The position numbers and the translations under genes are program-made. Below the pieces are notes generated by a model. It saw only the letters and a list, made by a program, of their open reading frames with translations. It did no database searches and was not told the origin of the DNA. A stretch of DNA of 64,000 nt from Trichobilharzia szidati (Eukaryota; Platyhelminthes; Trematoda; Strigeidida; Schistosomatidae), in assembly GCA_944472155.2 (NCBI GenBank), contig OX235273.1, forward strand, positions 100,834,582-100,898,581, in the 5' to 3' direction. This document shows, piece by piece, positions 46,935 to 60,752 of the stretch. The first letter of the stretch is position 1. Each line of letters starts with the position of its first letter.

Positions 46935-48080
46935 TAAAAAGGAATAGAATTGGATATCTGCAGGTTTATTTCATAATAGTTATATTTATAAACTTGACAC
47001 TTGATTCGTATGTTGAAGGCTGTTCATCAGTTGAGATCCATTAACTATTCAGCTTAAGTAGAGTATCAACGGGTTAGCCTGTTGAAAAGGTGTCAAAGCC
47101 TGTAATCTATTTTAAACAGGTAGTGCACAGGAGCGATCGTGTTTTTACAAGATTCAATCATGGTGAAATAGTACACTGAATTCAAGATGTGAGTACTTCT
47201 GTGGAGGAATTGAATTCCCATCCACTCCCAATGCTGTGAGTCCTGATATCTGAATTCAAAACTTGTCCTATTTTACGAGAATGTTTTGTGACTGATTTTA
47301 CATACAAAGATCCTTTGTAGTGGAGTTTACCCTGGAATATCTTAACTACTTAGCTGTTTTGGTTTGTCTGAACCAAGCCACTTGAACATTCACAACATCT
47401 GCAAAGTACTAAGTTGCTTGAAACTTTTCTTCTAAGGATGTCATTTGTTATCATCGGAATGATTAAGGCGATGTTTGTACACTACATCACTATGAAAACG
47501 CTGAAACCGACATCCGACAGCTTGAGCAATGGTTGCTTTGAAAGAATTAAGATCAAGAGCATTGGATAATAATCCCCACTTATCTCATCTGAAAAGACGA
47601 ATTCACCTGAGTAGATTTTCTTAATTTTGGCATTCATTTAGGGTTAAGGCGCATCGCTGCTTGATAGCTGAAGTAAAATCATTCGACCCTTTAACTGACT
47701 TCATTGGAAGACTGAACCATTATTTTCACTAAAAATGTGAAAAAATGCAGTGTAACAGAGAGTATACCAGTATCACACTGCTAAATTAGCAGCCATCTGA
47801 CTTCAAGGTATCCTGGCTGTAGAATTAAAAAAACGTGAACGTTTTGGACGGAATCATCCTTAGTTTCTGGATTTCTTGCATTCTTCTGTTCTCCAGTCTT
47901 CCAAATATTTTCAATGCTTATTTCCACTGCTTACGATAATATTCTTCCTTACTGCATTTTGAAGTCTAAGTGTTGATAATTTTGAGCTAATGTCAAACTT
48001 CATTTTAAAAGTGGTGAATGTTACCTAAAGCAGACAGCTAACTGACCACTCGAATAATAAATTTTTGCAGTACAGGTCAA
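46935..48080. other. No recognised gene
   Basis: Single-copy-looking AT-rich sequence between block A and the gap, with no open frame or repeat recognised. Confidence 0.35.
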
Positions 48081-48577
48081 NNNNNNNNNNNNNNNNNNNN
48101 NNNNNNNNNNNNNNNNNNNNNNNNNNNNNNNNNNNNNNNNNNNNNNNNNNNNNNNNNNNNNNNNNNNNNNNNNNNNNNNNNNNNNNNNNNNNNNNNNNNN
48201 NNNNNNNNNNNNNNNNNNNNNNNNNNNNNNNNNNNNNNNNNNNNNNNNNNNNNNNNNNNNNNNNNNNNNNNNNNNNNNNNNNNNNNNNNNNNNNNNNNNN
48301 NNNNNNNNNNNNNNNNNNNNNNNNNNNNNNNNNNNNNNNNNNNNNNNNNNNNNNNNNNNNNNNNNNNNNNNNNNNNNNNNNNNNNNNNNNNNNNNNNNNN
48401 NNNNNNNNNNNNNNNNNNNNNNNNNNNNNNNNNNNNNNNNNNNNNNNNNNNNNNNNNNNNNNNNNNNNNNNNNNNNNNNNNNNNNNNNNNNNNNNNNNNN
48501 NNNNNNNNNNNNNNNNNNNNNNNNNNNNNNNNNNNNNNNNNNNNNNNNNNNNNNNNNNNNNNNNNNNNNNNNNNNNN
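48081..48577. other. Assembly gap (497 N)
   Basis: Run of N at the left edge of the second PLE copy. It hides the start of the duplicated unit. Same length as the first gap. Confidence 0.99.
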
Positions 48578-49170
48578 ACAGTGAGGATAGACCACATCTA
48601 GAAAAGACAGCTACTGTACCAAAGAAAGCTTTGTTTATTAACCTATCATTCAAGGGTGACCAGATCATGCAGTTGACAGCTCAAAGACATCAATCAGCCA
48701 TCAAACGCAAATTCTACGCCACATCTCTTTTTTCCCATATGCCGAACATTTTCGATCCCTGTACCTACGATTAAAGGAAGAAATTCTGTGTACTCTACTT
48801 CAAACTGTTTCTACAAGTCCACCTGCAGCTGCGGTGACACTTATATAGGTAGAACGAATTGAATGTTCCAACGTCGTGGTCGAAAAGAACATGTTCCAAA
48901 ATGGTTATTGAAACATAGAAAATCTCGGTGCAATTAATTTGAATAGAAATCCAGAATCATTCAATGCAAAGCACTTAATAATGTCAGGTCACAGAATCAG
49001 TATTAATGACTGCTTCACAATTATTTCATCGCATAACTCTAATCCAAGGTTGTTTATTGAAGGTGATGGAAGCACTTTGGATCAATCATATACAGCCTAA
49101 GCTGCGTGTACAAAAATCTATAGACTTCCACCTTAGCCTAGGATGGACTACTTGACCTATTTAAATATGA
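48578..49170 (+). mobile_element. PLE 3' fragment, copy of 30028-30617
   Basis: Begins at the gap with DRPHLEKTATVPKKALFINL and, after a frameshift at about 48740, includes STCSCGDTYIGRT and KEHVPKWL. Homologous to the 3' part of the element at 29305-30510 and continues with the same 3' flank (GGATGGACTACTTGACC) up to the start of block B. Several stops and frameshifts. Confidence 0.85.
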
Positions 49171-49255
49171 GTTGATGTGTGATGAACCTCAAGCACTAAC
49201 CGATTACATCACCGTGGTCATAGGGAAGTGAATACACGCTGTTCCGTCAAACCTA

Positions 49256-49531
49256 GTGAAGAGTCTGAAAGCTAACGAAGCACACCGTGAATTTCTTGAG
49301 GATCCTACCCAGTCTTTGTTCAGTCAATCTTCATCAACCCTGTCTCCTATAAAATTGGAGGCCTCGACTGTTAGCTTGAAATTCTGCGACGCGAACCTAA
49401 ACATAAGCAAAGTACACACACATGTTGGTTTTGAAAATCCAATCAACCAAACTAGTGATCTTGTCCTAGACTTTCGAAAAGAGCTCAAATGTTTTAAGTC
49501 AACAGCTCTAAACTCATGTCATCATTATTGA
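49256..49531 (+). CDS. Unrecognised 91-codon ORF, block B
   Basis: MKSLKANEAHREFLEDPTQS at the start, then SLKFCDANLNISKVHTHVGF and LVLDFRKELK. Longer than the block-A copy, which is frameshifted. Possibly part of a retroelement, since an endonuclease-like GDFNAW follows 150-200 bp downstream in another frame. No domain recognised. Confidence 0.3.
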   Translation: MKSLKANEAHREFLEDPTQSLFSQSSSTLSPIKLEASTVSLKFCDANLNISKVHTHVGFENPINQTSDLVLDFRKELKCFKSTALNSCHHY

Positions 49532-49680
49532 AGGCTCCTTGCTGAACTGTTTGTTCTTGATTCCAAGAAATGAAGAAACGATATCCTGGCTTACATTCTC
49601 AATGACTGATGGCATTGTGGCAAGGTGTAAAAGTATTTCGGTCAAGAATATAGATAAGAAGGTTGTATCCGAACCGTTAG

Positions 49681-49806
49681 ATGACTACTGCTTCAGTGAA
49701 ATGCAGTAAAGCTCAGCTTCTCTTGAGTTTGATTATCTTAGGTGATTTTAATGCATGGTTTGATTATACCTACCTAACAAGTGATGTGCGTTTGGATTAC
49801 TGGTGA
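49681..49806 (+). pseudogene. Possible LINE endonuclease remnant, block B
   Basis: A 41-residue frame with AQLLLSLIILGDFNAWFD followed by a stop. The GDFNA motif in a hydrophobic-strand context is typical of APE-type endonucleases of non-LTR retroelements, but no other endonuclease motif could be found, so the call is weak. Confidence 0.3.
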
Positions 49807-49983
49807 ATTCTGTGTCTTTTAGTCTCAGCTTTGCCCGATTGTGCTTAGATGTGCAATCACACAGATTGTTACTTTTATTCCGATATGCTTTCGCTAGTTT
49901 ATCGTCAAGGGGTATTCGCGGTATCAGGAAAAGTGGACTTATCAACCTCAAGATGTCTCAGTAGCCATCTTATTCGGTGAATT

Positions 49984-50211
49984 TCAAATAACCTGGTGTT
50001 TGCTTTGTTCGTTTGAAAGGAGTACTTTCTTATATTTGACTCCTCCAAATACTTCTCTATCTTGAAATTCAAGTCGTAGCCAAACAGGTTTCTTCTCGAC
50101 TCTCCCATCTATCTCAAAATATTCTCCGTCCTGTGAGCAATTTCGCTTTATAGAGATATCACCATTCGGTCTATCGTCAAAAAATATTACACAGCATGGT
50201 TGGTCATGGTC
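49984..50211 (-). CDS. Unrecognised conserved 75-codon segment (possible exon), block B
   Basis: Same length and frame as 33752-33979. I counted about three silent and four amino-acid-changing differences, which does not indicate strong selection. Here the 3' end has a usable CCAG|GTTATT donor. Confidence 0.35.
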   Translation of the reverse strand, partial: DHDQPCCVIFFDDRPNGDISIKRNCSQDGEYFEIDGRVEKKPVWLRLEFQDREVFGGVKYKKVLLSNEQSKHQVI

Positions 50212-51028
50212 TTAAGCAGTCCTGTTATCACAGGTTATGGAAGAAAGGCTGTTGAAAGTCACATACAGCCAGATCCAGAATTCTTCATAATGGGTACACC
50301 GTGAATTTCAATCTGTATTTCGCTGATGCAGAATCATAGCATAAAGTTTTAGAAACGGTTGAATTTTCTCAGACTGGTTGTAATTTCGTCTTCATAAATA
50401 CATACTCCATATGCTCAGTGTTTACTTTAGAAGAAGGAATACTTCTGTATTGTATTTTGTTTAGCAGAATGTAACAACAAGAGGAATGAAACAGCTGGAT
50501 GCCCTAATAAACGAAGTGATGATCTAGAACTAAAGTAGAATCCTCACCGGTCACTGAGATGTGGACACAGTGAAGCGATGAATCCCAGGCTGATAGACAC
50601 AAAACGTTTCAATAAAGTGGTAGTTCCTGAGGAAAATATTATCAGGAATAGTTTCACCTGGAAAAGTAAGTTAGAAAGCGTTTATTTCATAACTTCTGAT
50701 ATACTTGAAATTCATGATATTTTGTGTTGCATAACTCTGCTTTAAACAATCACTTTCATGTATTTCGTTTCAGTAATTGACGTCAATCACTTTGATCGTT
50801 TCTGTGTCAGTTGTGTAATTCAAACCAATGAAAAATTCCTTCGAGATATATAATTCACATTTATTTAATTTAAACGGAAAAAACATCAACTTTAATTAAA
50901 AATCAAAAATTTCTCCAGAAACAGAGTTAACAGTTGTTAATGGGCAGTGAAGTGGGATGTTATTATCTCAAATAAACAAGAAAACATCACTGACAATGAA
51001 TTGTTAGTTCCGTTAGTAAGTAGGTGGT

Positions 51029-51069
51029 TAGTTGTGGTTATATTCCCAGTAGAATTCTTTTTCGCCATC
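51029..51069 (-). CDS. Possible terminal exon of a minus-strand gene, block B
   Basis: Copy of 34797-34837 with the same acceptor (GTGTTTTTCAG) and the same phase-1 reading. Confidence 0.3.
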
Positions 51070-52599
51070 TGAAAAACACAAGTGAATACTTTGAAAGGTA
51101 CGAAGAAGTACTTGGCGCAGGTTCTTAGGATGATAATGATAATAACAATAATAAATAAATGGATATCATGAATTGTAACTCGACGCGACCTCACTTTCAC
51201 TCTTACTCTTATTTATTTCTTTCGCAGTAAATAAGATCAAATGATTCTTCAAGGAACTGCTTTCTCAAATTTATCTGTAGTACTGAAATTCAATGAGACA
51301 CGTTCGCTTCAGTGAAAGAAAATAACCTTGTGAATTCTCCTACCTTTCATATGTGATTGTTGATATTTTGATTACATTATCATTGAAGTCATTGCTGAAG
51401 ATGTTGTGCACTCTCGCAATCAAAAGATCACGACAGAGTACCTAATTAGGAAAGTATCCAACAAATCAATCTCCATGATTACTTACAAATCCCATTTTTT
51501 AGAAAATGAGTTTTCCAAGTTGGAGGTTGTATCCAGCTGGTGACTGATAACACGCATGAAACATAATTCAATTGACATCTAACAGTCGGAAATCATCTCT
51601 CGTGAGTGTCAGTAAAGCATCAGTCGATAAATAATTCGTCTACTGATGAAAGTATTTCGACCAAGTGTTTTATTCAAATCGTTGATATCAGAGGAAATAT
51701 AAATAATTCACTAACATTATTTACAGATAGATTCAATGCTATTTCACATTTCCCTTTTAATTGGCTCTGAACATTGATATTCGAAATATTATTTGTCTAG
51801 TATTTTATGGAAGTCATTTGAAGAAAACAACGAGTTGACTGAAGGGATTCATGTCATGTATTCTACAACTTCTGCCACCTCCTATGTGGTCAACTATTAG
51901 GTACTCAAAGTTATTCACTTTCTCCTTTACGTGCTACTTTATTCTCCAATTATATGTAATGTAATTCATGTATGAAAAGTGAATCTGACATTGTCACATT
52001 GATAACCAACCTACCGTATTAGTCTCCATTCAAACCAACGCGACAAGTTATATCTGGAAATGAAGGAGACTGACTAATGCTTACTGCACCACAATTACAT
52101 GCATGAATATTTGACTTGATACCACTGACAGTGATACAACCCCACTTAACAGTGATACTTGGAGCACTCTATTTAAAATACGACTGACAACCAGATACTC
52201 ATATAAGACTCTGTCGTTACCTGATTATAGCAATATTTCTGCGTCGTTCTCCTTCACTTTGCCTGTACTTGTGTGATATTACAGTCTAGGTGGAACTTGG
52301 TATATTTATCTGACTTTCGACTCATTTCCTGTCTTGCAATTTTTTACCGTGAATTTAGAAACAACAAACTGAGGCGAGGTTGACCACTTCACATGACATC
52401 TTCCCTAAACAATAATACAGTATCTTTGCATGGTGTCAACATCTAACTCGTTAGTTCCCTAATAAAAAGTCTAACAAATTAGACATTTCATGTAGTACGC
52501 CGAGTCCAGGTCAAGCTCGAATTTCTGTAGAATAACATGATTTGTCTATATTAACGTTACCAAATGATCAACTGTTATTCATTACACTCCTTCACGATC

Positions 52600-52815
52600 T
52601 GAGTGGAGCATAGGGCTTCAGGCTTGAGCCTATAAGTTTCGACAGCAGTGGTTTTATTTTAGCGGAGTGAAGTTGCTAACCTCACACCCAATATTCCCTG
52701 CTTACTGGCTTTACAACTGTTCCGCAAAGTTTAGGAGCGCTTCGGCTGGGGATCGAACCCCTATTCATATGCGTGGTTGGTGAGCACTCAACCGTTTTAT
52801 CACCAACTCAAATGA
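52600..52815 (-). mobile_element. tRNA-derived SINE, block B copy
   Basis: Copy of 36380-36600, with the B box GGTTCGATCCC on the minus strand. Confidence 0.65.
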
Positions 52816-53667
52816 CACACTAGGAGATCTACTTTTCCAGATCAAATTTATCGACTGAGAATCACTCAAAATGATATTTTTTGGGATGAACTGAATGAAG
52901 TAGAGTGCTTAAGTTAGCGACTCTAAATTCGACGTCTTTGAATCAGATGTAAAACAGGAATCATCTTTCCTGAATTGTCTAGTCTGTTAGAATAAATTTA
53001 TTCGACATTTTACATAAGTTAGTTCAGAATCACTGGACTTAATATTCATATTTAAGGTAGGCCTTTGAGATCCCAAATCTGACATTTTTTTCCACACAAG
53101 TCAATGGGAGCTTAGATTTCAGTATTCAGTGGGATCGTTTTATTCGAATAAAAATTCAGACACAGCCATTTCATTTCAAAGTACTAGGAGCTGGGAAAAT
53201 CTAGAAAGTGTTTACTGAACACTCAAAATGAACTTGTTATTATGTGCTGAAGTGAACGGTGTAATTGAATTATTGTGTGGTATAATTTCTATACGGAATA
53301 ATTATTTGTAAAGATTAACACAGTTTTTGCATGAAAACGTTGAGAATACTCCCACACCCTTATTCTTAATATCTTTTTGAGTTATGCTGTTTCATCTCAT
53401 GTGTTCCATAATTACAAATTCAATCGTTTGTTTCATATATCGCACAGTGAAGTGGGTATTATTTACTGTATGACACATGGGATAAACCGATCATTGAGGT
53501 TCTACTAACAAAGGTTGTGTCCAGATCCCAGACATTTATCAATGGATGTGACAATTTTTCATTTCCAAATGTTTCACACATTTACATTAAGGTAAGAGAA
53601 TTGTTAATCAGTACTTATTTCATTTCATAGAATAGGAAGATGAAACACATTTTGGGATGAGACTTAC

Positions 53668-53793
53668 TTCTCCAATTTTCAACAATAATGGTAGCTGCAA
53701 TTGTGAAAAGTGGAAATATTTCTGTAACAGACTGAAAACATTTGTTGATTTTAATTCCAGGAAGATGGATATCGCCATCAACAAATAATGTGT
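53668..53793 (-). CDS. Candidate symmetric exon of an unrecognised minus-strand gene, block B
   Basis: Copy of 37453-37578 with identical amino acids and the same GTAAGT donor. The bases upstream differ: CATTTTCATGTTGAGTGG here, CATTTTCACGGTGAGTGG in A. Confidence 0.4.
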
Positions 53794-56700
53794 CTGTCAA
53801 TCCACTCAACATGAAAATGAGAACAATAAGGGGTCAAGTAAAAGAAACTGAACACTAGGGTCACTGAAGATGATGGAAGAACTTAATTTATTTACTCACA
53901 CCCCAAATTGTGTAAAGAAGACAACAGTTTTCAACCTTTGCAAACCTCGAACTGCTTGACCTATGAAAACATGATTGGTTCGTATCAAGTACATTTATGC
54001 CATATGTCACATCTTGTACCGTATACCAGTTTACAATTGTGGACCTGAATACATATGGAGCAGTGGTTCTTTTCAGAAGAATGAAAGTTCAATGATTGCA
54101 AGTATAGTGCAGAATTCAAATGAACTGTCGTCAAGATTTGACAGAATAGTTCTAAAATATTTGGGCGCCGAGTGAGAAGTAGACATTTGTAAAAAATTAT
54201 ATTTGTAAGATCTCAGTGAGATTGAAATGAGTAATTCCAACGTTTCGTTCGGCAATCTTTATATAAAAGGAACATCACTTGTTTTTAAAAACTTTGTCCA
54301 ATCAAATATAAACCTCTGTTATGTTAATTTTGACAAGTAATGAACATCCATAATGATGATCGAGTGGATTCCTTGTTTTATTCTCTCGAAAAGCTATGAT
54401 TGTGAATTCACTTATTTGTGTGATCTCTATCCAATGAAATGTGGCTTGAAGTAAGAAATTTTTCACCGATATTTCCGAGGTTCGGTATTCGATCACTGAC
54501 CCTTCATCACTAGGACTGTTGAAATTTATTTTTGAAGTAGAACTGTAGAACTTCAACTCTCTCCCACCCTGTTGTATGCATCAAAATATATCTCAGCACA
54601 CTGAAGCGACAATGAGAGATGGAATTAACGGTAATACATTATACATTTCAATGCTGTTGAATAGCTACAATTCTGATATATCATCTGAAAAGCTATTCTA
54701 GATTTCATTTTTAATTACACGTTAGCCTTTTCGAAATTATCAAGCGACATGATAAATTTTATTATTATTGAAGGAAAGAAAATGAGAAATATTTTGGTTC
54801 CAGTGTAAGTTATTCGAGAAATTCCTTTCAACGACATAGTAACTCAAAATCAGAGGAAATATAATTGAGCTCTTGTGGAAAAGGATTTTGTTTTTCATCT
54901 GGAGATAAAATCAGCGAAGCGGCATTCCAACTCTCTACATCTTCAGGCGACTAAAAATATCGACTTCTCATCATATGCTAGTGTCCAGTTTGCGATTTCC
55001 TATCATGTATATTCATTTTGTGTTGTTTTGTTACTGCCACGAAGAATTCACAGTTAACAAGGAGGAATAATACAGTTTGTGTTTAACTTTGCTGGATAAA
55101 ATAAGTGTTTGGATGGAACGTTAACGTTTAAAAAATCACTTCACACTGCACTCACTCGTTTTTGGAAGACTTGTCTTCACTGTAATAGGAAAGTGCATTA
55201 TTCATTTGTGTGCAGTGAGAAAATAAAGTGACAGTCAGCAATTAATCCTTATTTTTACGCAGATATAAAAGCCTCATCTGAAAGTTTACAAAATCTTCGG
55301 GTAGTTTTTAACAATCCTCAGAAAGATTGTGAAGATCAGCAAGGGGCTGAACAAATGAGGGAATAACAGCAATGGTTAGTTGTTAAACTACACTTTCTGA
55401 CCTATATAAACAGCAAATTCTCCGAATGTGATTATTGCCACGGTCCTAATAGCAGTAGTAAGTTAGAGTATCCCAGCAGTATTCCATACCTTTCTCCAAA
55501 ATGACCACATAAATTGATTTCACTGTATTAATGGAAAGGCGCCAGTCGAAAATTGGTTTGTTCCAGAAATGTCACACGATGTATATGATTAATGATGTTT
55601 GTGTGTTCTGAGAAACGTTTTACTACGTGTATGGCATCAAGGTTTGAGATCTAATCAGAAAATGTTTCACAAAAAGTCCTCAAATTGGTTACAAGGCGGG
55701 GAAACCTTTGAAGATCTTAATTTATGCTATTGTGAAATGTGGTCAAGCCTGCAAATATAAATCGAGGGACTTAACATTGACTTACATTCCTGGACTGAAA
55801 TGATGTATTATAATAATGACACCAATAGTCAAAGGGATGAAGAAATCAGCACTGTATACATTTCACTGGAGCAAAGCAGGAATTCATTGAAGGAATTAGA
55901 AATAACAAAGTCACTATTTACCCTCTACTTTTATTATCGTGACGAAAGAACCAGACATGAAGCTTAACATTCACTGATAGTTGAGCAAATGTTTTATTTA
56001 GATTAAATGGTCTCAGATAGTATAACTAAGAAAACCACTTTAATCTAAGATTGTTCAGAGAAGAAACTTTCTATAGAATTTCCGTATATATTTATGCATG
56101 TTCTCTTCCGTAATTGACTGTTCAATGTAATTAGTAATCAATATCCAGGGATTATTGCGAAGTAAAACACGTGGTTCAGCGAAGAGGCCCTTTTAATCGA
56201 ATTCATTTTCTTAGCTTCACACATTATATATGAGAACACATATTAATAAATTAGTCTACATACATGCTTCACCTGAGAAATAAGAAGCATTATTGGCAGT
56301 GTTTGTAGACCAGTAGAAGTAACAAACACACAAACGAAGCAAAAAATATTGAGTTTTAACTTCCACGAGAATACCTAATAGAACAAAATAAGATAAGAGG
56401 AACCATATGACGATGAACAGGTTTTATTGGTAGCCATGAGAAAATTCATCTTATGGACAATACCAGGTTTTGTACTTGGAATGTTTTCTTAGACTTCTGA
56501 TCGAGAATCAGCTCATTCCAGAGGGGAATCAATCAAACGCTGTCTTGAAAAAACTAATTACAATATACTGAAATATAAATTAATCGAACACAATACGTTA
56601 TTAAACTTGATTGCTTGAAAAGTACTCAACATCACATGTTAAGGAAGATTCTGAAAGCCCTTCACACTAAAATATACTGAGGGTGAAATGTTTCAAGATC

Positions 56701-59365
56701 ACATATGAATTGAATCGAATACATCGTTTGCAAAGCTTAACAATCTGAATGTATAAATAATTGAGAGTTGAATTCAACTGATTTTCAGTGTGAAAGCCAT
56801 ACTTTGTCAGAGTTATTTCGCCTTTCTGCATAGTTATCCTTATAAGTCATTATTATGACTACCATTTACATTTGATACACATAACAGGTGAAGATATGGT
56901 TTTACCTAGTTATATTGCAAATAATACACACGTTCTGGCGTCATTCCTCATGTGTGAATTATTTAAAACACTGGATTTCAAACTATAAACATACGTATTT
57001 GTTCTGAATTGATGCAAAGATGTTGAGGTAGACAATAATGGAGAAAAATTAAATTCAGAGAAGGCGAATGGTGAGGACAGAATAGCAAGGGAATATCTAG
57101 CTGTAAAATGTAGATTCATTTCAAAAACGTGAAGTGACTGAACTGTATTTAAACCATCACAGTGGATCCTGTCAGAAGGATTATTAGTTACTCTGAATGA
57201 TATTAGCTTTCGGGAACTATTATCAAATTTTAGTTTTTTGTGGGAAATCTGTTCAACAGTTGAACTCCAGCGAAAACTCAAACGCAGCTAAATAAACTTA
57301 TAGTAGCCAACCGAATAAGAGTTGGGTACGTTTTATTTCTTAGATTCTAGAAAATGGAGGAGATGGCTCACAGAAAAGACCGATCTAACGAAAATCAATC
57401 GCTACAGTGGAACACACTGGTTTCAACAGTTGTGCACATTTCGGTAGACATGGAATTTTCATCCGCCTCTGAATCCTTTGAGTTCTGAGAGTCGAATGCA
57501 AAGCATGTTTAATTTTTTGTCTGCCTACATATTTGTTTTTGAAACTGTAATTATTGCTTCCTTGCACTAAGGTTCACATGTGAATATCCTAGTTATCGCA
57601 TTATACTGAATTGTCTGAATAAATGAAGTAACCTGAATATTCGTACCATGTATATTGTGCTAGTTTGACTGCATCTTTTTTGTTTCGATACCGTTTAATA
57701 TCATATGTGTAGTTTTATTAGTGTGAAAGAGGTTTATATTTCTTCCCAGAAAAGTAGGACAGATACTTTCAGAGACAACGAACAACTCACCCGCAGAAGC
57801 TAGAATGCGCGAAAATTTCCAAACAGTCTTTATTAATTATGTCCTTATGCATATATAAATATATATCTTAAAGTTTTATCTCTAATAGGTGATTGCTTTT
57901 CACAGTGATGCCACAGAACTGTATTCCAATATATTCCTGAGTTATAGTCTCTCATACTCCTTCCCACCGCATTTGTCTGAAATTGATCTGTGAAACATTT
58001 CCACCTGTCATATCCCTTCATTAATTCGCTGTAGTTCAACAGTCACACACCTGCTCAACATATTTCTCACCAGATATATATATATCACTAAATGTAGAGT
58101 ACTCAAATGAAGAGTTCTAAAGAAACTTGACGAATTATTAAACATTCTTTATACTTATTTTCATGTGTCATGTATGGTAAACTTGTTAGCGTCATAACGG
58201 CAGCGTTTATTTCGCTAGCTTTGTTGCAGTTTTATATATTTGGAGTTCAGAAAACTGAATCGGTTCACACCAGCTGATTTATGAATAACTGCTTGGGTGT
58301 AGTAGTAACAAAATGAATCGGATTCTTCACTGGTGAAACGCACAGTTCAGAGTGAGAAAATATCAGTTACACTTATACAGTAAACGAAGAGTATTGCTGT
58401 ATTGTTTTTGTGTTGGTCTATATTTCAGTGAAAAGGTGATGAATTCGTTCACATTACCGTCCATCTAACTGTTGACTTTCATCAATGAAGCTGAACATAA
58501 CGACCATCATGCCCCCTAAGCCTATCCTCTTTAGATCAAGATGGAAAATGTTTGATTCCAGCTCAATATACAGAATCACTCCTAACCCTGAATATATTTC
58601 AGTAAAGATTGTTGATAGAGATGAGGTGAAGACAACACAGCACAGATAAAGAATAAATTGCTGCAAAAAGGGTAGCTTAAGAGAAAATAATCTGATAATA
58701 TTTTCGAGATTAGAATAGTATGAGAAGACAAAATATCGGGTAGAATCATCCTTCATTACCTGTTTCCCTATCTTCCACATAAATTCACTACTTTTATCTG
58801 CTGCTCTTTATGGTATTGTTCACTAACATATTTTGTTACCTGACTGAAGGTGACTTCGTAATTATTTCAACTTTAATTTCATGAATGCATGGAATGTCAG
58901 CTGATTTATTCACGAAACAACAAATACATTAAAACAGTTCTATCAAAACACACTTATGAAGCAAGAGAAAGGAGTTTGGTGAATATATGCAATTTACAAA
59001 TTCACGTTTACTGTAAATTTATCAAATAATTATGATGGAAAGTAAACCAAAACAAAGAGTCTTCTGGGATACTCACGATCTGAGTATGTCAATGAAAATA
59101 TAAATATATGAAAGCAAACGTCAATAATCAGGCATGTCTGAAATGCACCAAAAGAAGACAAAAATTAATGAATTATGTGTACATTTCAACATGTTTACGT
59201 TTAAGTATGTACATCGTGGAATTTCTAGTTACCCGTAACTCTTTACCACTTATATGATAACTCTATTATTATTGATATGATCAATAAGAAAACCTTTCTA
59301 TGTCAGCCAGTGAAGAGATTATCTCCCGATTCCCTTCATGTTATCCCTATTCATCTATTTGACAA

Positions 59366-59614
59366 TTGGTGCATATGAAGAAAGCTGGTCAGCCGTTGGG
59401 ATTGACAGACAATCCAACTTTTGTTGAGCATCAACAGTTTGACCCATCAAATAGGTGCCAAGTTCTGTATACTATTACCTCGATTAAAGTTTTAACAGAA
59501 GAAGGCGCACAACAAACAAGGAAAAATAAAAAGTTTGTGAATGCATTTCGAGTGATGAGATTTGATGAAGTAGAAGGAAGTATATTTTCCATATTTGTAT
59601 GCGATTCACGTTAA
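59366..59614 (+). CDS. Unrecognised 82-codon ORF, block B (longer copy)
   Basis: Contains EHQQFDPSNRCQVLYTITSI, KVLTEEGAQQTRKNKKFVNA and FRVMRFDEVEGSIFSIFVCD. Coding-like composition, no signal peptide and no recognised family. The block-A copy is frameshifted by one base. Splice context unclear. Confidence 0.35.
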   Translation: MVHMKKAGQPLGLTDNPTFVEHQQFDPSNRCQVLYTITSIKVLTEEGAQQTRKNKKFVNAFRVMRFDEVEGSIFSIFVCDSR

Positions 59615-59769
59615 CGGGACAGCCGAGTGAGTGTATCATTTTGACTTAAAAAATGTGAAATTCTACAATAAGTAACAAAAACCCTGCAATTATTTCATTT
59701 GAAATATTGACAGTTCACTTTAATAATTATTCCCACATAAATAATTGAATTGAATTTTAATTGACACTC

Positions 59770-59840
59770 ACCAACTAAAAGATTTTATATGGAAGTGGAA
59801 ATCGTTGAAAGCACAAGTTAATAATCTGTCGTATCGAAAT
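59770..59840 (-). other. Exon-like segment with a conserved GTGAGT donor, block B
   Basis: Copy of 46011-46090; reads DRLLTCAFNDFHFHIKSF before GTGAGT. The acceptor AG has become CG (CATTTCG). Confidence 0.3.
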
Positions 59841-59879
59841 GAATGAAGCAATGTGTGACTTCAAGAAACTATTTCTTCT

Positions 59880-60075
59880 TTTGTTGAAATTTTATTATGG
59901 CTTGACTCCACACAGTATTTTTGATACAGATATGGAATTTTCAGCATGTGATATCGGTAGCCTAAATTTAACAGGCCGATCACTGATATCAGGTATGCGT
60001 CGACCGAGGATAGAACCATGGACCATGTGCATGGTCGGCAAGCGTCCTAACCGCTGTGCCACACGAAGTGATAGT
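59880..60075 (-). mobile_element. tRNA-derived SINE, block B copy
   Basis: Copy of 46130-46320; A box TGGCACAGCGGTTAGGACGC and B-box-like GGTTCTATCC on the minus strand. Confidence 0.65.
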
Positions 60076-60514
60076 GTGAGATTTCTCGAAAGATATGTTT
60101 GAAAAGTCCATACATTTATGTAATGAACAATATCACATCAAGTCGTATGAATAAGCAGATGGTATTATTATGCATTCGTACATCTAATGAATAAAAGTCA
60201 CTCATCGGTTGGTATCTCACGTTCACAGAACAAGCGCTTTTGAAATTTATCCATCTTTTAATACACATGTCCAAATAATAAGAGGCTATTTATTGTACTA
60301 TATGAAGGTTTGAATTTCACAAATATGTCCTCTATCATGGCAGCTTTATTGATAGAAATATTAGCGATAATGTAGATAGCTTATATGTGTTATTTGATTT
60401 CCATAAGGAGGGCAAGATTTGTCATTTCTAAATAATTATGGAACAAATCCACTTCTCCTGAATATTGTTTTCTAACCAGCAAAATAACTTGAATCAAACA
60501 GACTGTCGATGTTA

Positions 60515-60752
60515 TTATTTTTTCATTCCTTTACGTTCCCAGCGGAACATAGGGTATCAAGCTAGAGGCTTGAAGTTTCTGTAGCAGTGGTGATTATTTC
60601 AACAGGATGGGGTCGCTAGCCTCATGCCCAACCTTTCCTTTTTACGAGTCTTATTAGTAGCTTAACGAGGTAAAGGAGTGTGTTGGCTGGGCCTCCAGCC
60701 CCGGACCACCTGTGTGGTCGGCGAGCACTCTACCACTGTGCCACCAACGCAA
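60515..60752 (-). mobile_element. tRNA-derived SINE inserted only in block B
   Basis: The minus strand starts GCGTTGGTGGCACAGTGGTA, an excellent A box, followed by a degenerate B box. It interrupts sequence that is continuous in block A near 46810-46850, so it inserted after the duplication or was lost from A. Confidence 0.7.
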
